From: G963667675 sp965197565
GTDB lineage: Bacteria > Chloroflexota > Dehalococcoidia > Lucifugimonadales > UBA3495
DNA: 64,000 nt
NCBI GenBank assembly: GCA_965197565.1
Contig: CBDANK010000004.1
Location: 620,001-684,000, forward strand
Reading direction: 5' to 3'
Made by a program: the position numbers and the translations under genes. The notes under the pieces were generated by a model. The model was not told where the DNA came from, did no database searches, and was given only the letters and a program-made list of their open reading frames with translations. The first letter of the stretch is position 1. Each line of letters opens with the position of its first letter. Positions 51,483-60,938 of this stretch are shown in pieces.

Positions 51483-51989
51483 ATGAATTGGGCCGAGACT
51501 ATCGTACAGTCCCTGAAAAACTGGGATACCTCCCTAATCGCTTATGTCCCTGACATTTCGATTGACCAAGTGACCAGCCTGATCGACGCCGACCCCTTCT
51601 TCCACTTGGTGCCGGCAACCCGCGAGGAGGAAGCCGTCGGGATCGCTGTCGGCGGATATGCCGTAGGCCGCAACTCGGCCATTTTCATGCAGTCCAGCGG
51701 CTTCGGCAACAGTGTTAACGCCTTGGCCAGTTTGTGCATCCCTTGCCGCACTCCCATCCCGCTGTTCATCAACCTGCGGGGCGGCCCAGGCGAGTTCAAC
51801 ATTGCTCAGGTCGCTATGGGGCGGACCACCCGGCCCATTTTAGACCTGCTGGGCTTGGTCCACTTCACATTGGAGGACGAGTACAAAATGGACCGGCTGC
51901 TGGACGGCGCTCTTAAGCTGTGCCATGCCAACCGGCAACCGGTAGCTATCTGCTTGACCCAAATGCTCCACGGAGGGAAGCTTGCTTAG
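51483..51989 (+). CDS. ThDP-dependent decarboxylase, alpha (pyrimidine-binding) subunit; sulfopyruvate/phosphonopyruvate type
   Basis: The 168-residue protein is the N-terminal domain of a split thiamine-diphosphate decarboxylase. VPATREEEAVGIAVGGYAVG carries the conserved Glu that activates the pyrimidine ring, and FMQSSGFGNSVNALASL with TPIPLFINLRGG continues the fold. GGAGGGAG precedes ATG 51483. The short length and the separate beta subunit match sulfopyruvate or phosphonopyruvate decarboxylases. The product would be a sulfo-, phospho- or simple aldehyde; no other gene here decides between them. Confidence 0.85.
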   Translation: MNWAETIVQSLKNWDTSLIAYVPDISIDQVTSLIDADPFFHLVPATREEEAVGIAVGGYAVGRNSAIFMQSSGFGNSVNALASLCIPCRTPIPLFINLRGGPGEFNIAQVAMGRTTRPILDLLGLVHFTLEDEYKMDRLLDGALKLCHANRQPVAICLTQMLHGGKLA

Positions 51990-52536
51990 GTTCGAAGCCA
52001 CCCAACTGATTTTACGGCACGCTGGGAACAGTCCCATCGTGAGCAACTTGGGGCCGACCACCGATGAGCTGCGTCATGCCCAACACCGCGACCGCAACTT
52101 TTACACCTATGGCAGTATGGGGCTTTGCTCCTCAATTGCTCTGGGCATGGCCCTGTCGACCCAGGAACGGATCATCTCGCTGGACGGCGACGGGTCTCTG
52201 CTGATGAACCTGGGCGCCATCGCCACTATCGGGAGAGAGCAACCCGGAAACTTGATCGTGGTGGTGTGGGACAACGAGGAATGGGGGCAGACTGGACATC
52301 AGGCCAGCCATACCGCCAAGGGCACCGACTTGGCCCAAGTAGCCCGTAGTTGCGGCATACGCCGCACATCAACGGTAGAGGACCTGGAAGGGCTGGAATC
52401 GGCGATCAGCATGGCCTTACAAGAGGAAGGACCTTGGTTCATAGTGGCCAAGATTCAGGAAACCGAATACATGCCGGTTACGCCGATCGAGCCGGAATTG
52501 ACCCTCTACCGGTTAAGAAACTCCTTTAGTTTTTGA
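51982..52536 (+). CDS. ThDP-dependent decarboxylase, beta (diphosphate-binding) subunit
   Basis: The 184-residue partner has the diphosphate-magnesium motif DGDGSLLMNLGAIATIG followed by NLIVVVWDN, and a start MLRFEATQLILRHAGNSPIV common to sulfopyruvate decarboxylase beta subunits. It begins at TTG 51982, overlapping the alpha-subunit stop by 8 bases, with GGAGG inside the alpha gene as ribosome site. Alpha and beta must form one active site at their interface. The gene end overlaps the convergent dienelactone-hydrolase-family gene by 11 bases. Confidence 0.87.
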   Translation: MLRFEATQLILRHAGNSPIVSNLGPTTDELRHAQHRDRNFYTYGSMGLCSSIALGMALSTQERIISLDGDGSLLMNLGAIATIGREQPGNLIVVVWDNEEWGQTGHQASHTAKGTDLAQVARSCGIRRTSTVEDLEGLESAISMALQEEGPWFIVAKIQETEYMPVTPIEPELTLYRLRNSFSF

Positions 52537-53296
52537 CGTATTTGTCGAACCAAGACAGGGTGCGAGAGAGGGCGTCTTGCGCCGAAGCCTCGTGGTAGTC
52601 ACCACGCTCGTCGCAATTGAACCCGTGCCCGGCGTCGGGGTATATCTTGAAGTCGTAGGTTACGCCAGCCTCTTTTAGCTTGGCCTCTATCTGGGCCACG
52701 TGGTCCGGGTTGGGGTCGGCGTCTTTGGCGCCAAAATTGCCCATCACCGGGATCTTGATCTGGTGACTCAGGTCAATGGGAGCCGGACCGTCGCCGAAGG
52801 GGGTTAGGATTCTACCGCCGTAATATACCGAAGCGGCACTGAGTCCGGGGCAACTGGTGGCCGCCAGGTAAGTGATCCGGCCGCCCACGCAGTAGCCGAC
52901 AATGCCTATTTTTTGCCCCCTGGTCCGGGGGAACCGTTCCTGCAAGTAATTGACAGCGACGTTGACGTCCTCGATGATCTCATCGTCCCGCAGAGCGCCC
53001 ATATACTGCATCACGGCAGGCATCTCGTCGTAGCCCAGCTTGGGGTTGGGATGGTCCCTGTGGTAGAGGGCTGGAGCAATAGCCACGTATCCCGCCTCAG
53101 CGAACCGGTCGCACACCTTTTCGATGTGCCGGGTTACCCCAAAGGCTTCCATAATTACGATGATTGCCGGGAAGCTGGTGCCCCCGGAAGGCGGTGGGTG
53201 GCTGACGTAAGTAGCCATGTCCTGACCTTGCTGTCCCGCTAGCTCGTCGAACTCCCGTTCGCCGGCAAAGCGCAGGTTCTCCCAAAATGATGGCAT
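52526..53296 (-). CDS. Dienelactone hydrolase family protein
   Basis: The 256-residue alpha/beta hydrolase shows the DLH triad: Cys in IGIVGYCVGGRITYLA, Asp in NFGAKDADPNPDHV and His in YPDAGHGFNCD. Cys as nucleophile separates it from serine hydrolases. It should open lactones or similar esters from ring cleavage. AGGAGG lies 7 bases before ATG 53296. No aromatic-ring dioxygenase genes are nearby. It is on the opposite strand to the ThDP enzyme. Confidence 0.9.
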   Translation of the reverse strand: MPSFWENLRFAGEREFDELAGQQGQDMATYVSHPPPSGGTSFPAIIVIMEAFGVTRHIEKVCDRFAEAGYVAIAPALYHRDHPNPKLGYDEMPAVMQYMGALRDDEIIEDVNVAVNYLQERFPRTRGQKIGIVGYCVGGRITYLAATSCPGLSAASVYYGGRILTPFGDGPAPIDLSHQIKIPVMGNFGAKDADPNPDHVAQIEAKLKEAGVTYDFKIYPDAGHGFNCDERGDYHEASAQDALSRTLSWFDKYVKN

Positions 53297-53470
53297 AACG
53301 GCGCCTCCTTTTCCCGAATTCAAGCCCCGGCCCGGATGGTCCTATGCAAGGAACATTCTTGGCCGGACTTGTATCATAGACTCCCGTTAAGAGGGTTTGC
53401 CTCGCCTATTTGGCCTTGGTCAGCCAAAATTTTAACAGAGGCCCCAGTAACACACAAGCTAGAGCGATTC

Positions 53471-54448
53471 TTAGGCCCCGGCCAGTTCCGCTTGCAGCGC
53501 TTCTTCCATCTCCTCCAGGGTGGCGAACCCTTCGAACCGCTGGGCAATGCGGCCGTCCGACCCCAGCACGAAGGTCCATGATTCATTGAACCAATGAGGA
53601 ATAGAACTAAGGCCCCATTTGTCGACCAAGCTGCTTAATTCCGCCTTGCTCAGGTCCCCTTTGATCTCATCCGGATTGTCATACAGCTCAACGTGAATGA
53701 AATTAGCTTTATCCTGGTAAAGGTCCTTCAACTGGGAAACCGTGTCGACTTGGGGCCCGCAAGTGGGACTGGTGCAAAAAGCGGGCGTCGCAAAAACTAT
53801 CACGGTTGGTTGCCCGGTTATAAGCGCTTCCCCAATAGTCAGTTGGTAAAGCTCCGGGTCCGGGGTGGGGTCCGTGGTCAGCTCGGCCAACTCTTTAACC
53901 GTGTGGACCGTTTTGTTGGCGGCTAAAGGAGGAATGGCCCCGATTTCGGGAATGCTCGTGCGCTCCATAATGTCCAAAAGAAGCTGGGCATTGGCCGGCC
54001 CCTCCGGTCCCTCCACTGCTATGTCCAGCCGCCAAGGGCCGGGACGGTCGAAATTTAGCTGCGTCGCGTATGCGCCGCGGACCCCGTAGGGCCACAGGTA
54101 GAAGGGGGCTTGTTTACTCTCTCCCGAAGCCTCGCCCTCTCCCAAATATATTGAGCTGACAGTGGCTTCGGGCGCTTTGATGAGTTCTTCGGCGGTGGCG
54201 AGCAGGAAAGCGACCCGCTGCGTGCCCACCTGCAGCACCGTCGTGGACAGTATGGGCTCGACGGTCTCTTCGACTGCTTGAGGGGTGTTCGATTCGACTG
54301 CGCTGGGCGATTCGGGCGCACTGGGAGACGGTTCAGCAGTGGCCGCAGCTCCGCCGCAGGCCAAGACTAAGGCCAGCAATGACAATGCCAGGGCCGCGAC
54401 AGCCAGCCGGGACGTTAGATGAAAAACCTTTGTAACCTTTGTTATCAC
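53471..54448 (-). CDS. Lipoprotein with thioredoxin/SCO-like domain
   Basis: The signal sequence ends in LALVLACGG, a lipobox, followed by a Ser/Pro/Glu-rich linker. Residues about 85-180 form an unassigned beta-rich domain. The C-terminal part (about 190-325) is thioredoxin-like: PTVIVFATPAFCTSPTCGPQ with a CxxxxC pair where SCO or peroxiredoxin-like proteins have CxxxC, and HWFNESWTFVLGSDGRIAQR with a late strand. It is likely an extracytoplasmic thiol or metal-handling protein. It lies 5 bases downstream of the TlpA-like gene, so they are co-transcribed. Confidence 0.8.
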   Translation of the reverse strand: MITKVTKVFHLTSRLAVAALALSLLALVLACGGAAATAEPSPSAPESPSAVESNTPQAVEETVEPILSTTVLQVGTQRVAFLLATAEELIKAPEATVSSIYLGEGEASGESKQAPFYLWPYGVRGAYATQLNFDRPGPWRLDIAVEGPEGPANAQLLLDIMERTSIPEIGAIPPLAANKTVHTVKELAELTTDPTPDPELYQLTIGEALITGQPTVIVFATPAFCTSPTCGPQVDTVSQLKDLYQDKANFIHVELYDNPDEIKGDLSKAELSSLVDKWGLSSIPHWFNESWTFVLGSDGRIAQRFEGFATLEEMEEALQAELAGA

Positions 54449-54453
54449 GGCGT

Positions 54454-55845
54454 CTAAGGTCCTTGGTCGTAGGCGCCGAAAGTGAAGGCAAAGAGGGAGA
54501 AGTCCGGCGAGTTGGAGCTTAGGGTTAGTTCGTGGATGCTGAACTCGGGGAGGGCCACGACCTCATACAAGCGGCCGTTGGTTACTGTAAAGAAACTGCG
54601 TCCGTCGGCAATGACCAGGTCTGCGCCCGCTTCCTCGGCCGACAGGGGGCGCCCGTCGATGGTCACTTGTACATCGAAGGGATCATCGCCTTCCTGGTGT
54701 ACTACGGCATTCACGCTGGTGGCGGCAAATTTTAGAGCGATGTAATCTTCGTAGTTCTGAGTTTCTTGGGCATGACGGAGGTCTTCAAAGCCGTTTGTCC
54801 AGAGCCCTTGTAAGTACATGAACTGGTTCTGGTGATCGCCGGGGTCGATGTAGGACAGGGTTTGATTTGGCCCGTCATAATATTCTGGATGAGCCACGTA
54901 AACGCCTCGGGGGGAGGAGTTGCGCTGAAATCCTCCATAAATCTCTCGGGTAAGCCGCGTTGACTGGTCACTGCCAAAGGCGCGGACGTCCGCTTTGGGC
55001 CCATCGTCAATGCTGATTTCCACATCGGTTAAATCGGCTCCGGCCTCTTCCAGCAACATGCGTATCTGTTCTTCGGTCTCGATGTAAGCGCCCTCGCCGA
55101 AGTGGGTATATCGGACGGTACCGTTCCGGTCCACCAGGTATTTTGCCGGCCAGAACCGGTTGCTGTAAGCTCTCCAAGTGCCGAAGTCGTTGTCTTGGGC
55201 AATAGGCCAGCCCAGGCCGTATTCTCCGGCGCTGCGGACCACGTTCTCGGTCACTTTTTCGAAATCAAACTCCGGCGTGTGGACCCCGACGATTGTCAGA
55301 CCCCTGCCGGTGTATTTGGCGTGCCATTCTTTCAGGTAAGGAAAGGTGCGGATGCAGTTGACGCAGGTGTAGGTCCAGAAGTCTATCAACACCACCTGCC
55401 CTCTCAGTCCTTCCATAGTCAAGGGCGGTGAATTTATCCAATTGGACACCCGTTGGAACTCTGGAGCTAGGTTGCCGACCTCCCCGCCAATCTGTTGCTC
55501 ACTGGCCGGTATCGTGGTTGGCGCCGGTGTAGTCTCCGGGGCTGTTGCCTCGTCCAGCGATTGGGTGGCAGAGGGAGTTTCGGCTGGCGTCGAGGTCGCT
55601 TCTGGCTGGGCGGAGGTTTCGGCTGGCGTCAAAGCCGTTTCTTGTTGGGCAGAGGTTTCGTCCGGCGTCGAGGCCGTTTCTTGTTGGGCAGAGGTTTCGT
55701 TCGGTGTCGAGGCTGCCTCTTGTTGGGCGGCGGTTTCGGCCGTGGACTGTGCGCCGCCGCCGCAAGCGGCAACTGCCATAAGCAAAATCACCGCAAGAGC
55801 GGGTAGGGCTAACGGGAATTGAGGGATGAGTCTGAAAATCTTCAC
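54454..55845 (-). CDS. TlpA/DipZ-like thioredoxin lipoprotein with repeat linker
   Basis: The signal peptide has lipobox AVAACGG. A low-complexity linker (residues about 37-120) includes four 13-residue repeats. Then comes a TlpA/DipZ-like domain: GEVGNLAPEFQRVSNWINSP, LIDFWTYTCVNCIRTFPYLK with the active CxxC, VGVHTPEFDFEK and FWPAKYLVDRNGTVRYTHFG (cis-Pro segment and strand). A C-terminal beta-sandwich domain (about 295-463) matches the extra domain of DipZ-type proteins. It should reduce or isomerise disulfides outside the membrane. No CcdA/DsbD membrane partner is seen nearby. Confidence 0.9.
   Translation of the reverse strand: MKIFRLIPQFPLALPALAVILLMAVAACGGGAQSTAETAAQQEAASTPNETSAQQETASTPDETSAQQETALTPAETSAQPEATSTPAETPSATQSLDEATAPETTPAPTTIPASEQQIGGEVGNLAPEFQRVSNWINSPPLTMEGLRGQVVLIDFWTYTCVNCIRTFPYLKEWHAKYTGRGLTIVGVHTPEFDFEKVTENVVRSAGEYGLGWPIAQDNDFGTWRAYSNRFWPAKYLVDRNGTVRYTHFGEGAYIETEEQIRMLLEEAGADLTDVEISIDDGPKADVRAFGSDQSTRLTREIYGGFQRNSSPRGVYVAHPEYYDGPNQTLSYIDPGDHQNQFMYLQGLWTNGFEDLRHAQETQNYEDYIALKFAATSVNAVVHQEGDDPFDVQVTIDGRPLSAEEAGADLVIADGRSFFTVTNGRLYEVVALPEFSIHELTLSSNSPDFSLFAFTFGAYDQGP
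55582..55737 (-). repeat. Four 39-base coding repeats in the lipoprotein linker
   Basis: Residues 37-88 of the TlpA/DipZ-like protein are four tandem copies of a 13-residue unit of the form ETSAQQETASTPD with small changes. The repeats extend a flexible spacer between lipid anchor and enzyme domain and could vary in number between strains. Confidence 0.85.
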
Positions 55846-56093
55846 TCGCGCCTCGTAGCTCGGCGTTTATCTCTCAGGAACAGGAATGCGCCCGGTTCCG
55901 ACGCCCCAAGGTATTTTGGCTGATTGTCTTAATATTATGAACGCCGCAACAAGCGATTGGAAGTCTTACCTCGGCTTGCCGGGGACCGGCCTTTCTTGTT
56001 GTCCATGTGCTCGTGCCTTCAGCCGTTGCCTGTGGTAAACTCAATTGCTCCAGCCTGGGCCTCTCGCATACGGAACAGGTAAGGAGGCGCGCT

Positions 56094-57050
56094 ATGCAAG
56101 AGACCGCTGCATCGGCCGCCGTGTTGGCCCGGCGCATTGTCGACAACGTATCCGCGGTTATCGTAGGCAAAACCTCGGTCATCGAACACGCGTTGGCAGC
56201 CTTGATCGCCCAAGGGCACATCCTGGTGGAAGATGTGCCCGGCGTTGGCAAAACCATGCTGGCCAGAAGCCTTTCAACATCCGTCGGTTGCTCCTTCAAA
56301 CGCATCCAGTTCACCCCTGACCTGCTGCCCAGTGACGTTTCCGGCATCTCAGTATACGACCAGCACAGCGGCGATTTCCACTTCCGGCCAGGGCCCATCA
56401 TTTCCCAGGTTGTGCTGGCGGACGAGATCAATCGAGCGACCCCCAAGACCCAGTCGGCCCTGTTGGAAGCAATGGAAGAGCTTCAGGTTACCGTAGACGG
56501 CATAACTCACAGCCTGCATCATCCCTTCATCGTCATCGCCACTCAGAACCCCATAGAGTACCAAGGCACCTTTCCCTTGCCGGAAGCCCAGCTTGACCGG
56601 TTCCTGATACGCTTGAGCCTGGGTTATCCGGACTTCACGGAAGAAATCTCCATAATTCAACAGCAAGAGGAGCAGCACCCGATTGACTCCTTGACCGCCG
56701 TAGCAACCCCGGACGAGGTGGTGGCGCTGCAAAACGCCGCCAAATCGGTCTATGTCGATCAATTGGTGCGACACTACATCGTCTCCGTGGTGGAGGCCAC
56801 CCGCAAGCATGAAGACGTAGCCCTTGGGGCGTCGCCCAGGGCCTCCTTGGGGCTGTTCCGGGCGGCCCGCGCCCTAGCGTTGGTGCATGACCGTGACTAC
56901 GTCCTCCCCGACGACATCAAATCGTTGGCTCCTGCGGTGATCGCCCACCGGATTGTATTGTCTGCGGCGGCAAGAATGCGCGGCGTGAGCAGTTGGGAAG
57001 TGGTGTTGGAGCTGCTCGAGAGCGTTGCTGTGCCCGGAGCGGTCCGATAG
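56094..57050 (+). CDS. MoxR-family AAA+ ATPase
   Basis: The 318-residue protein has Walker A (EDVPGVGKTMLARSL), Walker B (VVLADEINRATPKTQSALLE), sensor I (FIVIATQNPIEYQGTFPLPE) and sensor II in the C-terminal lid (GASPRASLGLFRAARALAL), all as in MoxR ATPases. Such ATPases work as chaperones for partner proteins with DUF58 and VWA-like domains. ATG 56094 follows AAGGAGG; the frame is open upstream to 56007 without a ribosome site. It heads the MoxR-DUF58-transglutaminase operon. Confidence 0.95.
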   Translation: MQETAASAAVLARRIVDNVSAVIVGKTSVIEHALAALIAQGHILVEDVPGVGKTMLARSLSTSVGCSFKRIQFTPDLLPSDVSGISVYDQHSGDFHFRPGPIISQVVLADEINRATPKTQSALLEAMEELQVTVDGITHSLHHPFIVIATQNPIEYQGTFPLPEAQLDRFLIRLSLGYPDFTEEISIIQQQEEQHPIDSLTAVATPDEVVALQNAAKSVYVDQLVRHYIVSVVEATRKHEDVALGASPRASLGLFRAARALALVHDRDYVLPDDIKSLAPAVIAHRIVLSAAARMRGVSSWEVVLELLESVAVPGAVR

Positions 57051-57159
57051 CAAGGCGGGCCGCGCCCCTCCGGCATGGAGCTAAGAACTCATCTGCGGGA
57101 ATTGATTAGACCAGAAGCGTGCTTGAGCAGGCCGGCCTACAGCTAGAGCGGGATAGACC

Positions 57160-58422
57160 TTGAGCAAACGAAGCGTCGGCGTTTTATTATTGCTGGCCGT
57201 GGTTGCCTTTTATACCTTCGGCACCGGCTTCACCTTCTTCTACCAGTTCTTCTATGCCTTGCTCCTGTTGCTGGGGTTGGGGTTGTTTTGGTCCTGGTTC
57301 AGCCTAAGGGGAATGGACGTCCATCTGAGCCGTTCCACCAGCCGGGGGCAGGTGGGCGGCGCTCTTGAAGGTCGAATAACCATAACCAACCGCACCCGAT
57401 GGCCCAAGTCCTGGCTGGAAGTGGTGGAGGTTACGGACTTGCCGGACCCGTCCCAAGGAAGAGGATTGGCGCTGAGGGGCCGGGAGGGACGGGACTGGAG
57501 GACCACGACCTACCTGAGCCGCCGGGGCCTATACCATACGGGTCAGATAGAAATAACCATCCAAGACCCTTTTGGCCTGTTTAGGCTGCGACGACGGTTT
57601 TTCCAGACCCAAGTCTATATGGTTTTGCCCGCGGCCGAACCGGTGCCCGATCTGGACCCCGCTTTTGCCAACCTTCCCAACGATGGGCGGGCTATGCGGC
57701 ACTGGGACAACATCACAACCGATGTCGCTTCGGTGCGCCAGTACAGTCCCGGCGACAGTTTCCGCCGGATCCATTGGCCCTACACCGCGCGCATGAGCTC
57801 CCTGATGGTCAAGGAGTTCGACATGGGCCTGACCGCCGAAACCTGGGTCGTGCTGGACTTGGATTCAGGCGTCCATGTCGGGACCGACTTGGACCGAGTC
57901 AACAATACCGAAGAGTTGGCCGTCACCGTTGCTGCGTCGCTGATTACTCGTTTGGACGAACTCTCCGTACCCGTGGGCCTGGCCGCCAGCGGCTATTCCG
58001 GCTTGATCCTGCGGCCTAACAGCAGCCCTGAGCATCACGGCCGATTGATGGAGACGCTGGCCGTGGTGAGGGCATCCGGGACCGTGTCCCTGGAAAGGTT
58101 CATCTACGACCTGAGACCATCCCTGAACCGGTCTAACACTCTAACCGTTATCACCCCTTCTCCTCATGCCGAATGGGTGACTGCCTTGGACAGCCTGCGC
58201 CGCGGAGGGGTTAACACCAGCGTGATATTGATCGACCCGCAGGGGTTCGGTGACGCTCCCGGCATGGACTCGGTGTTGGACTCTTTATTCTGGCACGAAG
58301 TACCCAGCTACGTTGTCAAACGTGGACAGCCTTTGAACCAAGCACTCCGCGCTCCTTTGGCCGGTTATGCCCCCGCTGGCGTCGGCGCTAACGCAACCGC
58401 GGGCGGACCGGCGGCGGGATGA
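57160..58422 (+). CDS. DUF58-domain membrane-associated protein
   Basis: The 420-residue protein starts with two hydrophobic helices (VGVLLLLAVVAFYTFGTGF; ALLLLLGLGLFWSWF) and continues with the DUF58 core, whose signature is RQYSPGDSFRRIHWPYTARM followed by LMVKEFDMGLTAETWVVLDL, a VWA-like strand. It lies between a MoxR ATPase and a transglutaminase-like gene, the standard arrangement. The TTG start at 57160 is 109 bases after the moxR stop. The end overlaps the next gene by 4 bases. The three proteins are thought to form a membrane maturation complex, mechanism unknown. Confidence 0.93.
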   Translation: MSKRSVGVLLLLAVVAFYTFGTGFTFFYQFFYALLLLLGLGLFWSWFSLRGMDVHLSRSTSRGQVGGALEGRITITNRTRWPKSWLEVVEVTDLPDPSQGRGLALRGREGRDWRTTTYLSRRGLYHTGQIEITIQDPFGLFRLRRRFFQTQVYMVLPAAEPVPDLDPAFANLPNDGRAMRHWDNITTDVASVRQYSPGDSFRRIHWPYTARMSSLMVKEFDMGLTAETWVVLDLDSGVHVGTDLDRVNNTEELAVTVAASLITRLDELSVPVGLAASGYSGLILRPNSSPEHHGRLMETLAVVRASGTVSLERFIYDLRPSLNRSNTLTVITPSPHAEWVTALDSLRRGGVNTSVILIDPQGFGDAPGMDSVLDSLFWHEVPSYVVKRGQPLNQALRAPLAGYAPAGVGANATAGGPAAG

Positions 58423-60938
58423 GCACGGAAAGCCTTACCCAGTACGTCTCTTCCCGCGGCCGGCTGACCTTCGAATCGTCGGCTGAGGCCCTAATGCCCT
58501 GGTTCCGCGTGTTTCGGCCCGCCGACGGCTGGATTTCCTTATTCCTGCTGGTTCTGAACCTGATGCTGGTAGTCGGGTCGGTGGGCGGCGCGGAATGGGT
58601 GGAGGGTCTGCAGACCAGGAACCTGCTGGCGGTGCTGCTGCTTGGTATGCTTACCGGTCTGTTGCTGGCGCGATTGCCTGTTTGGGGAGTAGTGTCTTTT
58701 CCGGCTGGTTTGGGTATCGGCTTCGTGGTGGTGGTCTGGCAGATCACCTCTTTTTTGGGAGGCGAATCCGCCGTGGCCGACGCCGGCCAGTTGTGGGAGC
58801 GACTGGAGCTATGGTTCATCGCAGCAAAAACGGGCGACATAAACATCGACCCGGTGCCTTTCGCTTTCGGAGAGATGCTGGTGACCTGGCTCTTGGGGTA
58901 TCTGGGTATCTGGTTATTTACTCGTTACCGCAATTTCTGGGGAGTGTTCATTTTAGGGGGAGCAGGCCTCCTTTCTAACCTGACTTTCCTTCCCCCCAAC
59001 GCCAGTATGTTCCTGGGTCTCTATCTGTTCACCGCCTTGCTCTTGGTGGCAAGAGTGGGGTCGGTGCGGCGCCAGCAAGAATGGGGCCGCCGCAACATTA
59101 GGTCTGACGGCCATTTGGGGGCTTTGTCCCTGTCGGACAGCTTTATCCTGGCGGTAGTGGTGTTGATAGCGGCATTCTTCATACCCGACGGCCGCAGGCT
59201 GGGCCCTATCGAAACCGCTTACGAGTATATGCGGTCGCCGATGCAGGCTTGGGAGGATGATTTCAACCGCTTGTTCGCCGGACTGCCGGCCCAGCGTCCC
59301 ATCGGATACCGCATCTGGGGTGACGTCATAGCCTTTCAAGGGACCATCAATCCCACCGATGCAGTGGTGCTCCGGGTGGAGTCTCCCACCCCGTTGTATT
59401 GGAAAGCCCGCACCTACGCGACCTACACTTCCAAGGGATGGGTCTCCCAGGGCACAACCTGGAAGACTTTAGATTGGGTTCCCAGCTACTCCGAGCCACA
59501 GGCCACCAAGGACCGGCTGGAGGTGAGCTACTCGCTGACGCCTAACTATTCCAGCAGGAGCCTGTTCGCCGGAGACCGGGTCCTGGCAGCTAACCGGGAT
59601 GTGCGGATAGAGGCCTATGATTCACCGGTATATACGTTGGACTTCACAGGTGACGAGGCGGCGGATGCGCTGCCGCCCAGCCTGGCGGATGCCGCGTCCA
59701 GTCTACGGCGGCTGGTGGACAACAGCGGCGGCCTGGTACAGGACACGGTTTTGGCGGGCGCTTTACCCCCGGACCTGAGATTGTTGAAGGTGTCCCGGGC
59801 CGATGGAACAGTCCAGCAAGTCCGGTTGGTTGAGGTGATTCCTGAAACGCCGGACATTCTATCTGTGCGCAGCGTAGAAGGCAAAATTAAAGATGGAGAC
59901 ACTTATACTGTTACTTCAGCGGTATCCGTGGCCGAACCCGAGGCGTTGCGGGCGGCAGGGACCGACTATCCAGCCTGGGTTTTGGCCAGGTACACTCAAT
60001 TGCCGGCTGAGCTTCCCCAGCGAGTGAGTGACTTGGGCGCTGAATTGACCGCCGGAGCCGACACGCCATACGATAAAGCCAAGGCCGTAGAAAGCTACTT
60101 GCGTACATTTCCCTACACCGTGAAAGTGGACCCGCCGCCCTACAACGCCGACGGAGTGGACCACTTCCTATTCACCCTGGGGAAAGGGTATAGCGAATAC
60201 TACGCCTCGGCCATGGCGGTGTTGCTTCGCACGGTGAATGTGCCGGCTCGTCTGGCTACCGGCTACGCCGCGGGCAACAAGGTCCCCGACCGGGATGTAT
60301 ACATTGTCACCGACAAAGACAGTCACGGCTGGGTGGAGGTTTTCTTCCCTGGTTACGGGTGGATAAGTTTCGAACCGACCCACGCCCGCATTCTTCCTCC
60401 GCTCTACACGCCTGGGCCGGCGGACGGGCCGGAGGGGTCCACTGATGTGGAAGGGCGAGGTTTGGAGGAAGACCCCTGCATAGCGTCCGACGAAGATTGC
60501 GCAGGTGTCATCGACTCTGCCGCCGACACTGCCGGGAAGGGTACTGCGCGGTGGTTGGGTGCGCTCCGGGGAGTCCTCCCGTGGTTGTTGTCCGCTCTGG
60601 CGGTCCTGGCCTCTGGGGCTGTCGCTGCGTGGCTATTTTGGAGACGCTACATGAGCCCTTCCCGAGACCCCAGGGTCGCTTATCGCCGGCTGGCCTTGCT
60701 GGGGGCGCTGAGCTCCAATGGACCGGCAGCCCACCAGACTCCCTACCAGTATCGAGACCGGCTGCAACGGCTGCTGCCCGATTACCGCGAGGAAGTGTCG
60801 ACGTTGGTGGACGCCTATGTTCGCAGCCGTTACGGGGCAAAGGAGTTGCCTGTCCGCAGCGTTAGGACGTTAACCGCAGCCTGGCTGCGATTGCGGCTGG
60901 CGTTATTGTTTAGAATAATTCACCGGAGGAAGTCATGA
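58419..60938 (+). CDS. TgpA-like membrane transglutaminase-fold protein, nucleophile Cys replaced by Ser
   Basis: The 839-residue protein has a membrane region of at least six helices (about 30-270), an extracytoplasmic domain and a transglutaminase core (about 530-660), then a late helix (WLLSALAVLASGAVAAWLFW, about 715) and a DUF4129-like tail. The core has GKGYSEYYASAMAVLLRTVN: the position of the catalytic Cys is Ser592. His636 is present (DSHGWVEVFF), and the third residue is Glu652 (ISFEPTHAR) instead of Asp. It may be inactive, or use Ser. It is coupled by 4-base overlaps to DUF58 and ogt genes. Confidence 0.9.
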   Translation: MSTESLTQYVSSRGRLTFESSAEALMPWFRVFRPADGWISLFLLVLNLMLVVGSVGGAEWVEGLQTRNLLAVLLLGMLTGLLLARLPVWGVVSFPAGLGIGFVVVVWQITSFLGGESAVADAGQLWERLELWFIAAKTGDINIDPVPFAFGEMLVTWLLGYLGIWLFTRYRNFWGVFILGGAGLLSNLTFLPPNASMFLGLYLFTALLLVARVGSVRRQQEWGRRNIRSDGHLGALSLSDSFILAVVVLIAAFFIPDGRRLGPIETAYEYMRSPMQAWEDDFNRLFAGLPAQRPIGYRIWGDVIAFQGTINPTDAVVLRVESPTPLYWKARTYATYTSKGWVSQGTTWKTLDWVPSYSEPQATKDRLEVSYSLTPNYSSRSLFAGDRVLAANRDVRIEAYDSPVYTLDFTGDEAADALPPSLADAASSLRRLVDNSGGLVQDTVLAGALPPDLRLLKVSRADGTVQQVRLVEVIPETPDILSVRSVEGKIKDGDTYTVTSAVSVAEPEALRAAGTDYPAWVLARYTQLPAELPQRVSDLGAELTAGADTPYDKAKAVESYLRTFPYTVKVDPPPYNADGVDHFLFTLGKGYSEYYASAMAVLLRTVNVPARLATGYAAGNKVPDRDVYIVTDKDSHGWVEVFFPGYGWISFEPTHARILPPLYTPGPADGPEGSTDVEGRGLEEDPCIASDEDCAGVIDSAADTAGKGTARWLGALRGVLPWLLSALAVLASGAVAAWLFWRRYMSPSRDPRVAYRRLALLGALSSNGPAAHQTPYQYRDRLQRLLPDYREEVSTLVDAYVRSRYGAKELPVRSVRTLTAAWLRLRLALLFRIIHRRKS

